Source: Nocardioides ganghwensis
GTDB taxonomy: Bacteria; Actinomycetota; Actinomycetes; Propionibacteriales; Nocardioidaceae
Direction of reading: 5' to 3'
DNA: 45,251 nucleotides
Assembly: GCF_014779655.1 (NCBI RefSeq)
Contig: NZ_JACXYX010000025.1
Coordinates: forward strand, 1 to 45,251
Shown: one piece after another, positions 33,776 through 41,700 of the stretch
Position numbering within the stretch: position 1 is the first letter of the stretch
How the letters are laid out: the number at the start of each line of letters is the position of its first letter
Translations under genes and position numbers: made by a program
Notes under the pieces: generated by a model
Told to the model about the DNA's origin: nothing
Seen by the model: the letters and a program-made list of their open reading frames with translations, nothing else
The model's database searches: none

Positions 33776-34326
33776 CAGGTGACCTCCCCGAGGACCTCGG
33801 CGGTCGTGGCCAGGGTGATCTGGGGCGGGTAGAGCGCCATCACGTCCATGGCGGAGCGGTGGTTCTCGGGCGTCGAGCCGGCGCAGGCGTCGGTGACGAC
33901 GGTGATCGTCGCGCCCGCGTCCGCCGCCGCCAGCGCGGTCGAGATGACGCAGCAGTCGGTGCTCACCCCGGCGAGCACCAGGTGCGGGGTCGCCCCGGTG
34001 ACCGACGCGAGCTCCGGTCCCCACTTGCCGAAGGTCGGCAGCGAGACGGTCGTGTCCGACAGGCCTCTCGCCTCCGGCACGAGCTCGAGCAGCGGGTCGT
34101 CGGCCGGCACGTCGGCGAACGGCCAGGCCGCGAGGTACGCCGCCCAGCTGCCCTGCGGGTCGGGTGCGGGGACCCAGCGCGTGACCACGGTGCGCTCTCC
34201 CGCGGCGGCGGCGAGGCGGCGTACGGGCTCGACGATCCCGGCGAACATCGGCGAGCCCCAGTCGCTCGTCGGGTCGGCGAAGATCCGCTGCGGGTCGATG
34301 ACGACGAGCCAGGCGTCGGGGTGCAT
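33775..34326 (-). CDS. isochorismatase-family cysteine hydrolase
   Basis: 183 residues. The catalytic triad is visible as D11 (LVVIDPQ), K101 (TFGKWGPEL) and C126 (AGVSTDCCV), with the family's GVxTDxCV loop. Members hydrolyse amides or related bonds (nicotinamidase, carbamoylsarcosine amidase, biuret hydrolase). The presence of Lys and Cys supports amidohydrolase rather than isochorismatase activity. GAGGCT (minus strand 34339-34334) lies seven bases before the ATG. It is first in the operon with the PfkB kinase, and is separated by a hairpin terminator from the ABC genes upstream. Confidence 0.87.
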   Translation of the reverse strand: MHPDAWLVVIDPQRIFADPTSDWGSPMFAGIVEPVRRLAAAAGERTVVTRWVPAPDPQGSWAAYLAAWPFADVPADDPLLELVPEARGLSDTTVSLPTFGKWGPELASVTGATPHLVLAGVSTDCCVISTALAAADAGATITVVTDACAGSTPENHRSAMDVMALYPPQITLATTAEVLGEVT

Positions 34327-34363
34327 GCGGCCCAGCCTCTCAGAGGGCAGGGTCCGGGACAGG

Positions 34364-34403
34364 CATCAGCGGCCGCCGGTCCCCCGACCGGCAGCCGCTG
34401 ATG
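34364..34403. terminator. hairpin terminator of the ABC transporter operon
   Basis: CATCAGCGGC and GCCGCTGATG form a perfect 10-base outer stem, and GCCGGTC with GACCGGC extends it inside to a short loop. It starts 21 bases after the permease stop codon on the minus strand. Confidence 0.8.
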
Positions 34404-34424
34404 GGCACGAGGTGGAGAAGGGGA

Positions 34425-35270
34425 CTACTTCACCTCGGCACGCAGGACCGCGCGCAGGCCGAGGGCCAGCGGGATCCAGAGCCAGACCAGGGTCGAGACA
34501 CCGAGCTGCTGCCAGTACTCGGCGGTCATCGTCTGGTCGTAGAGCCGGGTGACCGCGAAGTTCACGTCGACCCACGGCTGCAGGTCGCGGAACCACTCCT
34601 GGAACGCCGCGAGCGTCCCGAACGCGACCGGCAGCACGAGGGAGTAGACGAAGTAGCCCACGATCGCACCGGCCGAGCTGCGGAACAGCACGCCGAGCAT
34701 GGAGCCCATCAGCATCCCGAGCACGTTGGCCAGCACGATGTTGCCGAACTGGGTGAGCGTGATGTCCCAGGTCGCGTCGAGGCCGGTGATCGCCGAGCCG
34801 ACGACGTTGCCGAGGGCGCCGACCGCGAGCGCGACGAACATCGCCGCGACACCCACGAGCAGCGTGGCGACCACCTTGGCGGTCATCACCCGCCCCCGCC
34901 AGGGGACGAGGGTGTAGGTCGTCAGCCCGGTGCGCTGGCTGTACTCGCTGGTGACCGACAGGATCGCGATGATCGGCAGCACGATCGACAGCGGCATGCC
35001 GATCGCGGTGGAGAACGTGTTCTGGGTGATCGCCTCGTCGGGCGCCCAGATGATGACGGCGGCGGTCGCGAGCACGGCCACGATGCCGACGCTGGCCATC
35101 AGCCAGAAGCCCGCGCGGGTGTCGAACATCTTGCGCAGCTCGACGCCCACGAGGCGGGTCGTCGGGATCGGGCGTACGGCTCGGGCCGCGGCGGGCGCGG
35201 ACGGCGTACGCGCCGGGGCGGGCGTCGCCGGGGTCGGGGTCTGGGTGGGGGCCTGGATCTGGGTGGTCAT
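34425..35270 (-). CDS. ABC-2 type transporter permease
   Basis: 281 residues. A polar, Pro/Ala/Thr-rich N-terminus (about 1-40) precedes ELRKMFDTRAGFWL, the typical entry into ABC-2 permeases, then six hydrophobic segments with SVTSEYSQRTGLTTYTLVP and RVMTAKVVATLLVGV. It forms the membrane pore for the ATPase encoded just upstream. The ATG overlaps the ATPase stop by four bases (ATGA), so the two are made together. Substrate is unknown; such pairs in actinobacteria often export peptides, lipids or drugs. Confidence 0.88.
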   Translation of the reverse strand: MTTQIQAPTQTPTPATPAPARTPSAPAAARAVRPIPTTRLVGVELRKMFDTRAGFWLMASVGIVAVLATAAVIIWAPDEAITQNTFSTAIGMPLSIVLPIIAILSVTSEYSQRTGLTTYTLVPWRGRVMTAKVVATLLVGVAAMFVALAVGALGNVVGSAITGLDATWDITLTQFGNIVLANVLGMLMGSMLGVLFRSSAGAIVGYFVYSLVLPVAFGTLAAFQEWFRDLQPWVDVNFAVTRLYDQTMTAEYWQQLGVSTLVWLWIPLALGLRAVLRAEVK

Positions 35271-36163
35271 GCTGCTGCTCCTTCGCGGGCGGTCTCGGCG
35301 GTGAGCTCGAGGAACATCTCCTCCAGGCCGGCGCCGTCGGCGGCGCGCAGCTCGCGCAGGGCGATGCCCGCGCGGTGGGCGGTCTCGCCCACGAGCTCGG
35401 GATCGGCGTCGGCGCGGAGGCCGCCGTCGATCGGGGTGGTGACGACGGCGGCCTCGTGCAGGGCACGGGCGAGCCGGTCGACGTCGGTGGTGCGTACGAG
35501 GGTGCCCGCCGCGGCGAGCAGCTCGGCCTTGCTGCCCTGCGCCACGATCCGGCCCTGGCCGATGACGACGAGGTCGTCGGCGATGACCTCGATCTCGTGG
35601 AGCAGGTGCGACGACAGCAGCACCGTGCCGCCGTCGTCGGCGAAGCCGCGCAGCAGGTCGCGCATCCAGCGGATGCCGGCGGGGTCGAGGCCGTTGGCCG
35701 GCTCGTCGAGGACCAGCACCTGCGGGTCGCCGATGAGGGCGGTCGCGATGCCGAGGCGCTGGCGCATGCCGAGGGAGTAGTTGCGCACCCGGCGCTCCGC
35801 CTCCTCCTCGGTCAGGCCGACGCGGGCCAGGGTCTCCGCGACGCGGACCCTGGGCAGTCCCATCGTCTGCGCGGCGATCGCGAGGATCTCGCGCCCGGTG
35901 CGACCGGCGTGCTGGGCGGAGGCGTCCAGGAGGACACCGACCTCGAGGCCGGGGTTGACCAGCTCGCGGTAGTCGCGACCGGTGATGGTGACCTGGCCGG
36001 AGCTCGGGCGGGTCAGGCCGACCATGATGCGCATGGTCGTGGACTTGCCGGCCCCGTTGGGACCGAGGAAGCCGGTGACGCGACCGGTGGCGGCCGTGAA
36101 GGAGACATTGTCGACGGCGGTGAACCGGCCGTACTGCTTGGTGAGGTGCTCGACGCTGATCAT
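35267..36163 (-). CDS. ABC transporter ATP-binding protein
   Basis: 298 residues. Walker A GPNGAGKST (about 33-41), Q-loop region VGVLLDASAQH, signature NYSLGMRQRLGIATAL, Walker B VLVLDEPANGLDP and switch histidine LLSSHLLHEIEV are all intact. The C-terminal 80 residues match the accessory domain of the CcmA/bacitracin-type exporters. It powers export through the coupled permease. The ATG follows GAGGCT (minus strand 36176-36171) by seven bases, a leaderless layout. It is divergent from the Pro-rich membrane protein gene across a G-rich interval. Confidence 0.93.
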   Translation of the reverse strand: MISVEHLTKQYGRFTAVDNVSFTAATGRVTGFLGPNGAGKSTTMRIMVGLTRPSSGQVTITGRDYRELVNPGLEVGVLLDASAQHAGRTGREILAIAAQTMGLPRVRVAETLARVGLTEEEAERRVRNYSLGMRQRLGIATALIGDPQVLVLDEPANGLDPAGIRWMRDLLRGFADDGGTVLLSSHLLHEIEVIADDLVVIGQGRIVAQGSKAELLAAAGTLVRTTDVDRLARALHEAAVVTTPIDGGLRADADPELVGETAHRAGIALRELRAADGAGLEEMFLELTAETAREGAAA

Positions 36164-36264
36164 GGGCCCCAGCCTCGCGGCGGCGAGCGGCCCGGCGCAT
36201 CGGGGACAGGGCCCCGCCGGCCCCTGAGGACGACCCTGAGATGACCCCCAGCGCGGCCCCGGGG

Positions 36265-36308
36265 TGCGGGTGGGGTGTGGGTGGGGCGCGGGTGGGGTGG
36301 GGGTGGGC
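36265..36308 (+). repeat. four tandem 11-base G-rich units, potential G-quadruplex
   Basis: Units TGCGGGTGGGG, TGTGGGTGGGG, CGCGGGTGGGG and TGGGGGTGGGC follow each other without gaps in the divergent interval between the ABC ATPase and the gene at 36341. At least eight runs of three or more G on the plus strand could fold into a quadruplex in RNA or single-stranded DNA. Confidence 0.75.
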
Positions 36309-36340
36309 GCACGTTGGGAGCGGCTTGGGACACTGGTGGG

Positions 36341-37516
36341 GTGAGCCAGCCCACCGCGCAGCGTCCGCCCCAGGTCAGCCTGGCGTCGGGCATCGTCATG
36401 TTCTCGTCGGTGGTGGTGCTGCTCACCGTGTGGGAGCGCGTGACCTCGCTGGGCTCGCTCGAGACCCAGCAGGCGATCAGCGAGGTGCTGGCCGAGTCGC
36501 CCTTCACCTCCCTCGACCTGACCGTCTCCGGCACCACGGAGCTGCTGCGGATCTCCTGCATGGTCGCGGCGGTCTGCGCGTGCGCCACCGCGATCCTCGG
36601 CTGGTACGTCCGCAAGCCCGACCGCTCCGCGCGGCTCGGCCTGACGCTCTTCGCCGTGCCGGTCTTCGTCACGGGCCTCCCGGCCGGTGGGCTCGCCGGC
36701 TCGTTCGTCGCCGCGGGCGCCGCGATGCTGTGGATGCAGCCCGCGCGCGAGTGGTTCGCCACCGGCAGGTGGACCCCGCCGCCTCCGGCCAGGCCCAAGG
36801 AGTCGACCAAGGACGCCGGGTCGTCCGACCGGCCCGACCCGTGGAGCCGGGCACCGCAGGCGCCCGGCGCCCAGGATCCCCACGCGCCCAGCACCCCGCC
36901 TCCGGCCAGCCGACCCTTCGGCGAGCCCCCGGCCGGGCAGCACCCGGGCGGGCGGCCCCCGGAGTCGCCGTACGGGCAGCCCTATCCCCAGCCCGGCGCC
37001 CAGCCCGGCCCCCCGTCGTACCCCTCTCCGCAGCCGTACGCGCAGCAGCCCGGCGCCTGGCCCCAGCACCAGCCCGCACCCGCGCGGCCCGGCGCGATGG
37101 TGGCGGCCTTCGTCATCACCGTCGTCACGGCCGGTGGGCTGCTGGGCCTGTCGGTGCTCTGGCTGGCGATCGCCGGGCTCTCGCCGGACTTCCTGATGAG
37201 CCTGCTCGAGCAGCAGCAGCCCGAGCTCGTGGAGGACGGCCTGACGCTCGACCAGCTGCGCACCACGGTGTTCGCGGTGGCAGGAGCGTTCGTCGTGTGG
37301 TGCGTCGTGGCGCTCGTGCTGGCCGGCTTCGCGATGGCCCGGCGTGCGTGGGCCCGTCGCGGCCTGATGGTCAGCGCGGCCTTCAGCGCCGGCGCGTGCT
37401 TCGCACTGGTGCTCAACGCCCCGCTGGTGCTGATCCCGGCGGCCGCCGCGGTCGCCACCGTCGTGTGCCTGCGCCGGGTCGAGGTACGGCGCTGGTTCTC
37501 CCTCGACGTCCGCTGA
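36341..37516 (+). CDS. Pro-rich membrane protein of unknown function
   Basis: 391 residues. Two N-terminal hydrophobic segments (about 15-35, 65-85) and two short ones (about 97-125), then a cytoplasmic or surface linker from about 145 to 245 built of Pro/Gly/Gln/Tyr (SPYGQPYPQPGAQPGPPSYP), then three further segments at about 250-275, 305-330 and 340-375. Pro-rich linkers of this kind occur in many actinobacterial membrane proteins. The family was not recognised. GTG at 36341 is taken because codons before it are only translated G-rich repeats. It has a smaller companion with similar repeats downstream. Confidence 0.7.
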   Translation: MSQPTAQRPPQVSLASGIVMFSSVVVLLTVWERVTSLGSLETQQAISEVLAESPFTSLDLTVSGTTELLRISCMVAAVCACATAILGWYVRKPDRSARLGLTLFAVPVFVTGLPAGGLAGSFVAAGAAMLWMQPAREWFATGRWTPPPPARPKESTKDAGSSDRPDPWSRAPQAPGAQDPHAPSTPPPASRPFGEPPAGQHPGGRPPESPYGQPYPQPGAQPGPPSYPSPQPYAQQPGAWPQHQPAPARPGAMVAAFVITVVTAGGLLGLSVLWLAIAGLSPDFLMSLLEQQQPELVEDGLTLDQLRTTVFAVAGAFVVWCVVALVLAGFAMARRAWARRGLMVSAAFSAGACFALVLNAPLVLIPAAAAVATVVCLRRVEVRRWFSLDVR

Positions 37517-37573
37517 TCGCGGCCCGCTCCGACGAGGCGGGGCGGCGTTGTGCGGGCATGGTGAGATAGCCCC

Positions 37574-38419
37574 ATGAGCGAGCCCAGCGACCCCGGCCCG
37601 ACGCACACGCCGTACGGCCAGGACCCCTACGGTCCCCCTCCGCAGGGGAGCCCCTACGGACAGCAGCCGTACGGCCAGCAGCCCTACGGACAGCAGCCGT
37701 ACGGACAGCAGCCCTACGGCCAGCAGGCGTACGGGCAGCCCGCCGGCGGCCGGCGTCCCGGCACCGTGACGGCCGCGGCCTGGATCGCCATCGTCTTCTC
37801 CGGCATCACTGCGGTGTTCCTCGGCCTGGGCGCCCTCGGGCTCGTCGTCGCGCGCGACGACCTGGTCGACGAGATCGAGCGGGAGATGCAGTCCGGCGCG
37901 GCCGGCGACGTCCAGCTCGACCTCGACCCGGAGTCGGTCGTCGGCGTCCTCGTGGCGGTGATCCTCGTGCTCCTCGCGTGGGCGCTGGTCTCGATCGTGC
38001 TCGCGGTCTTCGTGCTGCGCCGCTCCAACGTGGCCCGCATCCTGCTCGTCATCTCCAGCGGCGTCGTCGCCCTCCTGTCGCTCATCGGCATCGCCAGCGG
38101 GGTCTCCCTGGTGTGGCTGATCGCGTCGATCGCCACGATCGTGCTGCTGTTCGTCGGTGGCGCGGGCGACTGGTTCAAGGGCACGCCCGCGTACGCCGCG
38201 ACGCCGGCGCAGTACGGCCAGCCCGGCGCGTACGGCAGCACGGACAACCCCTACGGCAGCCAGCCGAACCCCTACGGCCAGGACAACCCGTACGGCCAGC
38301 AGAACCCGTACGGCCAGCGGGACCCCTACGGCCAGGACGACCCGTACGGCCAGCAGCAGCCGCCTGCCGACGGCTCGGGCGGCTCGGACCACCCGCCGAA
38401 GGACTACCCCGGACGCTGA
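37574..38419 (+). CDS. membrane protein with PYGQ repeats at both ends
   Basis: 281 residues. Residues 13-56 and 212-270 consist of PYGQQ, PYGQD and NPYGQ units; between them lie four hydrophobic segments at about 65-88, 120-145, 150-175 and 178-195 and the acidic loop LDLDPESVVG. The core resembles DUF4064-like or other small four-helix membrane proteins, but the family was not confirmed. The tyrosine/glutamine-rich tails are low complexity. The gene follows the Pro-rich protein gene by 57 bases in the same direction and may share its transcript. Confidence 0.72.
   Translation: MSEPSDPGPTHTPYGQDPYGPPPQGSPYGQQPYGQQPYGQQPYGQQPYGQQAYGQPAGGRRPGTVTAAAWIAIVFSGITAVFLGLGALGLVVARDDLVDEIEREMQSGAAGDVQLDLDPESVVGVLVAVILVLLAWALVSIVLAVFVLRRSNVARILLVISSGVVALLSLIGIASGVSLVWLIASIATIVLLFVGGAGDWFKGTPAYAATPAQYGQPGAYGSTDNPYGSQPNPYGQDNPYGQQNPYGQRDPYGQDDPYGQQQPPADGSGGSDHPPKDYPGR
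37608..37740 (+). repeat. tandem 15-base coding repeats (PYGQQ)
   Basis: Units of CCGTACGGCCAGCAG or CCCTACGGACAGCAG repeat about eight times in frame. A second block with looser spacing lies at about 38210-38360 near the 3' end of the same gene. Confidence 0.75.
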
Positions 38420-38456
38420 CCCGGCGCTGCGGGACCGACGGCGGGTCCTGCGTGGT

Positions 38457-39653
38457 TCAGCGGTGCAGGTCGGCCGCGGCGAGGCGGCGCACGCCCTCGC
38501 TGATCACGTCGGGCTGCTTGCAGAACGCCCACCGCACCAGCTGCCGACCGGCCTCCTTGTCGTCGTAGAACCCCTGAGTCGGGATCGCCACGACGCCGGC
38601 GCGCTCGGGCAGGGCGAGGCACAGCTCGCGACCGTCGGCCCACCCGAGGGGGGAGACGTCGGTGGTCGCGAAGTAGGTGCCCTCCGGCACCCGCGGCGAC
38701 AGCCCGGCCGCGGTGAGGCCGTCGCACAGCAGGTCTCGTCGCGCCTGCAGGTCGCGGGCGAGCTGCCGGGGCCAGGCGGGCTCGTGGTCGAGGGCGTGCG
38801 CGACGGCCGGCTGGAGCGGCGACCCGGAGGTGAAGGTCAGCCACTGCTTGGCCGCGAGCACGGCCTGCACGAGCGGCGCCGGGCCCGTGGCCCAGCCGAC
38901 CTTCCAGCCGGTGAACGAGTAGGACTTCCCGGCGCTCGACAGGGTGAGCGTGCGCTCCCACATCCCCGGCAGCGTCGCGATCGGCACGTGGCCCTCGGTC
39001 GAGCGGGCGTCGTCGAAGACGAGGTGCTCGTAGACCTCGTCGGTCACCACGATGACGTCGTGCCGGATGGCGAGGTCGGCGACCACCTGGAGCTCCTCGC
39101 GGGTGAGGACCGTGCCGGTGGGGTTGTGGGGGGTGTTGAGCAGGATCACCCTGGTGTCGTCGGTGACCGCCGCCCGCAGCTCGTCGAGGTCGGGGCGGAA
39201 GTCCGGCGCCCGCAGGGTCACCGGTCGGCGCCGGGCCCCGCACATGTCGAGCATCGCGACGTAGGAGTCGTAGTAGGGCTCGAGGACCACGACCTCCTCG
39301 CCCGGGTCGACGAGGCCGAGCAGCGCTGCGGCGACGGCCTCGGTGCACCCGGTCGTCACCACGACCTCCTGGTCGGGGTCGACCTCGAGGCCGTAGTGGC
39401 GCTGCTGGTGGCGCGCGATCGCCGCGCGCAGGGCGGGGACGCCGATGCCGGGGGCGTACTGGTTGGCACCGGCCTCGAGCGCTGCCTCCGCCGCCGCGAT
39501 CACCGACGGCGGACCGTCGACGTCGGGGAAGCCCTGGCCCAGGTTGAGCGCGCCGGTCCGCAGCGCGAGCGCCGACATCTCGCTGAAGACGGTCGGCGGG
39601 ATGTGGGCCAGTCGGTCGGCGAGGGGCTGGGTGAGCGGCTTCGCGGTGGGCAC
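38457..39653 (-). CDS. PLP-dependent aminotransferase, class I/II
   Basis: 398 residues. LNLGQGFPDVDGP, YAPGIGVPALRAAIA, TTGCTEAVAAALL, NTPHNPTGTVL, VVTDEVYEHLVFD and the PLP lysine K243 in SSAGKSYSFTGWKVGW are those of fold-type I aminotransferases. The sequence is closest in style to the YbdL/kynurenine aminotransferase group and to proteins annotated as DapC in actinobacteria; the substrate cannot be settled. The GTG start lies six bases after TAGCGT (minus strand 39665-39660). It is divergent from pyrE with only 38 bases between the starts. Confidence 0.9.
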   Translation of the reverse strand: MPTAKPLTQPLADRLAHIPPTVFSEMSALALRTGALNLGQGFPDVDGPPSVIAAAEAALEAGANQYAPGIGVPALRAAIARHQQRHYGLEVDPDQEVVVTTGCTEAVAAALLGLVDPGEEVVVLEPYYDSYVAMLDMCGARRRPVTLRAPDFRPDLDELRAAVTDDTRVILLNTPHNPTGTVLTREELQVVADLAIRHDVIVVTDEVYEHLVFDDARSTEGHVPIATLPGMWERTLTLSSAGKSYSFTGWKVGWATGPAPLVQAVLAAKQWLTFTSGSPLQPAVAHALDHEPAWPRQLARDLQARRDLLCDGLTAAGLSPRVPEGTYFATTDVSPLGWADGRELCLALPERAGVVAIPTQGFYDDKEAGRQLVRWAFCKQPDVISEGVRRLAAADLHR

Positions 39654-39659
39654 GGACCC

Positions 39660-39685
39660 ACGCTACCCAGCCGCGTGGCTAGGGT
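39660..39685. promoter_or_regulatory. back-to-back leaderless promoters of the aminotransferase and pyrE
   Basis: TAGCGT on the minus strand (39665-39660) is six bases before the aminotransferase GTG; TAGGGT on the plus strand (39680-39685) is six bases before the pyrE GTG. Only 14 bases separate the two hexamers, so each -35 region must overlap the other promoter. Confidence 0.65.
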
Positions 39686-39691
39686 CGGGTC

Positions 39692-40228
39692 GTGACCACC
39701 GACGCCTCCCTCGCCGCCGACATCGACGCGGCCTGCCGCCTGACCGGGGAGTTCACCCTGCGGTCCGGGCAGGTCGCCGACACCTACTTCGACAAGTACC
39801 TCTTCGAGGCCCAGCCCGCCCTGCTCGACCGGGTCGCGACCCGGATGCTCGACCTGCTGCCCGAGGACACCGAGCTGCTCGGCGGTCTGGAGCTCGGCGG
39901 CATCCCGATCGCCACCATGGTCTCGTCGAAGACCGGCCTCCCCGCGCTCTTCGTGCGCAAGAAGGCCAAGGAGTACGGCACCTGCAAGCTGGCCGAGGGT
40001 CCCGACGCCGCCGGCCGGCGGGTCACGCTCATCGAGGACGTGATCACCACGGGCGGCGCCGTGCGCGACGCGACGCGCGAGCTGCGGGCGGCCGGAGCCA
40101 CGGTCGAGGTCGTGGTGTGCGCCATCGACCGGTCGCCCGCGGGGGAGAACCCGCTGGCCGACGTGGGCCTCGAGGTGCGGTCGGTGCTGACCCGCGCGGA
40201 CCTGGACGCCGTACGCGCCGCTGGCTGA
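39692..40228 (+). CDS. pyrE: orotate phosphoribosyltransferase
   Basis: 178 residues. The PRPP-binding loop VTLIEDVITTGGAVRDA (about 109-125) and the flexible loop FVRKKAKEYGTCK are the two catalytic parts of PyrE; LLGGLELGGIPIATMVSSKTG completes the pattern. It joins orotate and PRPP to give orotidine monophosphate in pyrimidine synthesis. The length is short but normal for this group. It is not linked to other pyr genes here. The GTG start is defined by TAGGGT six bases upstream. Confidence 0.93.
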   Translation: MTTDASLAADIDAACRLTGEFTLRSGQVADTYFDKYLFEAQPALLDRVATRMLDLLPEDTELLGGLELGGIPIATMVSSKTGLPALFVRKKAKEYGTCKLAEGPDAAGRRVTLIEDVITTGGAVRDATRELRAAGATVEVVVCAIDRSPAGENPLADVGLEVRSVLTRADLDAVRAAG

Positions 40229-40246
40229 CCTTTTCGACCCGTGATC

Positions 40247-40252
40247 TAGGGT
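40247..40252 (+). promoter_or_regulatory. -10 element of the DedA gene
   Basis: TAGGGT six bases before the GTG at 40259, identical in sequence and spacing to the pyrE promoter 560 bases upstream. Confidence 0.6.
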
Positions 40253-40258
40253 CTCTGC

Positions 40259-40924
40259 GTGCTCTCCCGCGTCCTGGCTGCCCAACCCGGTGACGAGCTC
40301 GACGGCGTCGCCGGCTGGGCCGTCGACCTCATGGAGCGTCTCGGCCCGATAGGCGCGGCCCTGGTCATCGCGGCGGAGAACCTCTTTCCGCCGCTGCCCA
40401 GCGAGGTGATCCTGCCCCTGGCCGGGTTCACCGCGAGCCAGGGCTCGTTCAGCCTGGCGGAGGCACTCGTGTGGACCACCGTGGGCTCCGTGGTGGGCGC
40501 CACCGTGCTCTACGGGCTGGGCGTGCTCTTCGGCCGCGACCGCATGTACTGGATCTGGGAGCGGCTGCCGCTGACCAAGACCTCCGACCTCGAGCGCACC
40601 GAGGAGTGGTTCGCCCGGCACGGACGCAAGGCAGTCTTCTTCGGGCGGATGGTGCCCATCTTCCGCAGCCTGATCTCGGTGCCGGCGGGGATCGAACGGA
40701 TGCCGCTCCTGCAGTTCCTCGGCCTGACGCTCGCCGGCAGCGCCATCTGGAACACCATCTTCGTCCTCGCCGGCTACCACCTCGGGGAGCAGTGGCACGT
40801 GGTCGAGGCCTACGCCGGCACCTTCCAGAAGCTCGTCATCTTCACGGTCGCGTCGGCCGTCGCCTGGTGGGTCCTGCTGCGGATCCGCTCGTTGCGCCGC
40901 CGCCCGGCACCACCGACGGACTGA
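40259..40924 (+). CDS. DedA family membrane protein
   Basis: 221 residues with about five hydrophobic segments. FPPLPSEVILPLAGFTASQG carries the acidic residue of the DedA entry helix, and FFGRMVPIFRSLISVPAGIERMPLLQFL holds the paired arginines (FxRxxPxxR-like) of DedA/SNARE-associated proteins. Members flip or transport lipids and help maintain membrane potential; several act as undecaprenyl-phosphate or phospholipid translocases. The C-terminus ends in a basic tail (RIRSLRRRP). It is followed after six bases by the methyltransferase gene. Confidence 0.9.
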   Translation: MLSRVLAAQPGDELDGVAGWAVDLMERLGPIGAALVIAAENLFPPLPSEVILPLAGFTASQGSFSLAEALVWTTVGSVVGATVLYGLGVLFGRDRMYWIWERLPLTKTSDLERTEEWFARHGRKAVFFGRMVPIFRSLISVPAGIERMPLLQFLGLTLAGSAIWNTIFVLAGYHLGEQWHVVEAYAGTFQKLVIFTVASAVAWWVLLRIRSLRRRPAPPTD

Positions 40925-40930
40925 GCCGTC

Positions 40931-41626
40931 GTGGGCGAGGAGCCGCAGGAGCGGGCGCCGTACGACCCCATGCCGCACGGGCCGCCGGAGGTCGGGGTGG
41001 GCCCGTGGCAGGGGGCGTGGCCCGACGGCGAGCACTGGGACCCCGACCTGCTCCGCGACGGCGACCGTCGCAACGTGGTCGACCGCTACCGCTACTGGAC
41101 GATGGAGGCGATCGTCGCCGACCTCGACACCCGGCGGCACGACTTCCACGTCGCGATCGAGAACTGGCAGCACGACTTCAACATCGGCACGATCGTGCGC
41201 ACCGCCAACGCCTTCCTGGCCGCCGAGGTGCACATCGTCGGCAACCGCCGCTGGAACCGTCGCGGCGCGATGGTCACCGACCGCTACCAGCACGTCCGGC
41301 ACCACCCCGACGCGGCGAGCCTGGCGGCGTACCTCCACTCGCTCGGTCCGGAGGAGGGAGGGCCGGTGCGCCTGCTGGGGATCGACAACCTGCCGGGGTC
41401 GCTCCACCTCGAGACGATGGAGCTGCCGCGGCGGGTCTGCTTCCTCTTCGGCCAGGAGGGGCCCGGGCTGTCGGAGGCGGCGCGCGAGGTGTGCGACGGC
41501 ACGTTCTCGATCGCGCAGTTCGGCTCGACGCGCTCGATCAACGCCAGCTCGGCCGCCGCGATCGCGATGCACAGCTGGGTGCGGACGTACGCCGACCTGA
41601 CCGGCGACGACGCCTGGCGCGGGTAG
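40931..41626 (+). CDS. TrmH/SpoU family RNA methyltransferase
   Basis: 231 residues. The trefoil-knot motifs are present: motif 1 NWQHDFNIGTIVRTANAF, motif 2 VCFLFGQEGPGLSEAA and motif 3 FGSTRSINASSAAAIAMH. These 2'-O-ribose methyltransferases act on tRNA or rRNA using S-adenosylmethionine. The 40-residue polar N-terminus is an extension not needed for the fold, so substrate choice may differ from TrmH proper. The GTG is six bases after the DedA stop with no ribosome binding site, so translation probably depends on the upstream gene. Confidence 0.9.
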   Translation: MGEEPQERAPYDPMPHGPPEVGVGPWQGAWPDGEHWDPDLLRDGDRRNVVDRYRYWTMEAIVADLDTRRHDFHVAIENWQHDFNIGTIVRTANAFLAAEVHIVGNRRWNRRGAMVTDRYQHVRHHPDAASLAAYLHSLGPEEGGPVRLLGIDNLPGSLHLETMELPRRVCFLFGQEGPGLSEAAREVCDGTFSIAQFGSTRSINASSAAAIAMHSWVRTYADLTGDDAWRG

Positions 41627-41700
41627 CGCTCACCCGTCAGGGGCGGGGCCTCCGGGCCCGGGATGTCCCCTGTGCACCCCGGACCCGTCCCTCCCGAGGT

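Noticed and set aside
37608..37740. Regular 15-base units considered as a CRISPR array
   Set aside because: No unique spacers; the units are contiguous and in frame, encoding PYGQQ.
35267..38392. 1041-codon minus-strand frame extending upstream of the ABC ATPase
   Set aside because: Only the last 298 codons (from 36163) are real; the rest is antisense to the two Pro/Gln-rich membrane proteins and includes translated G-rich repeats.
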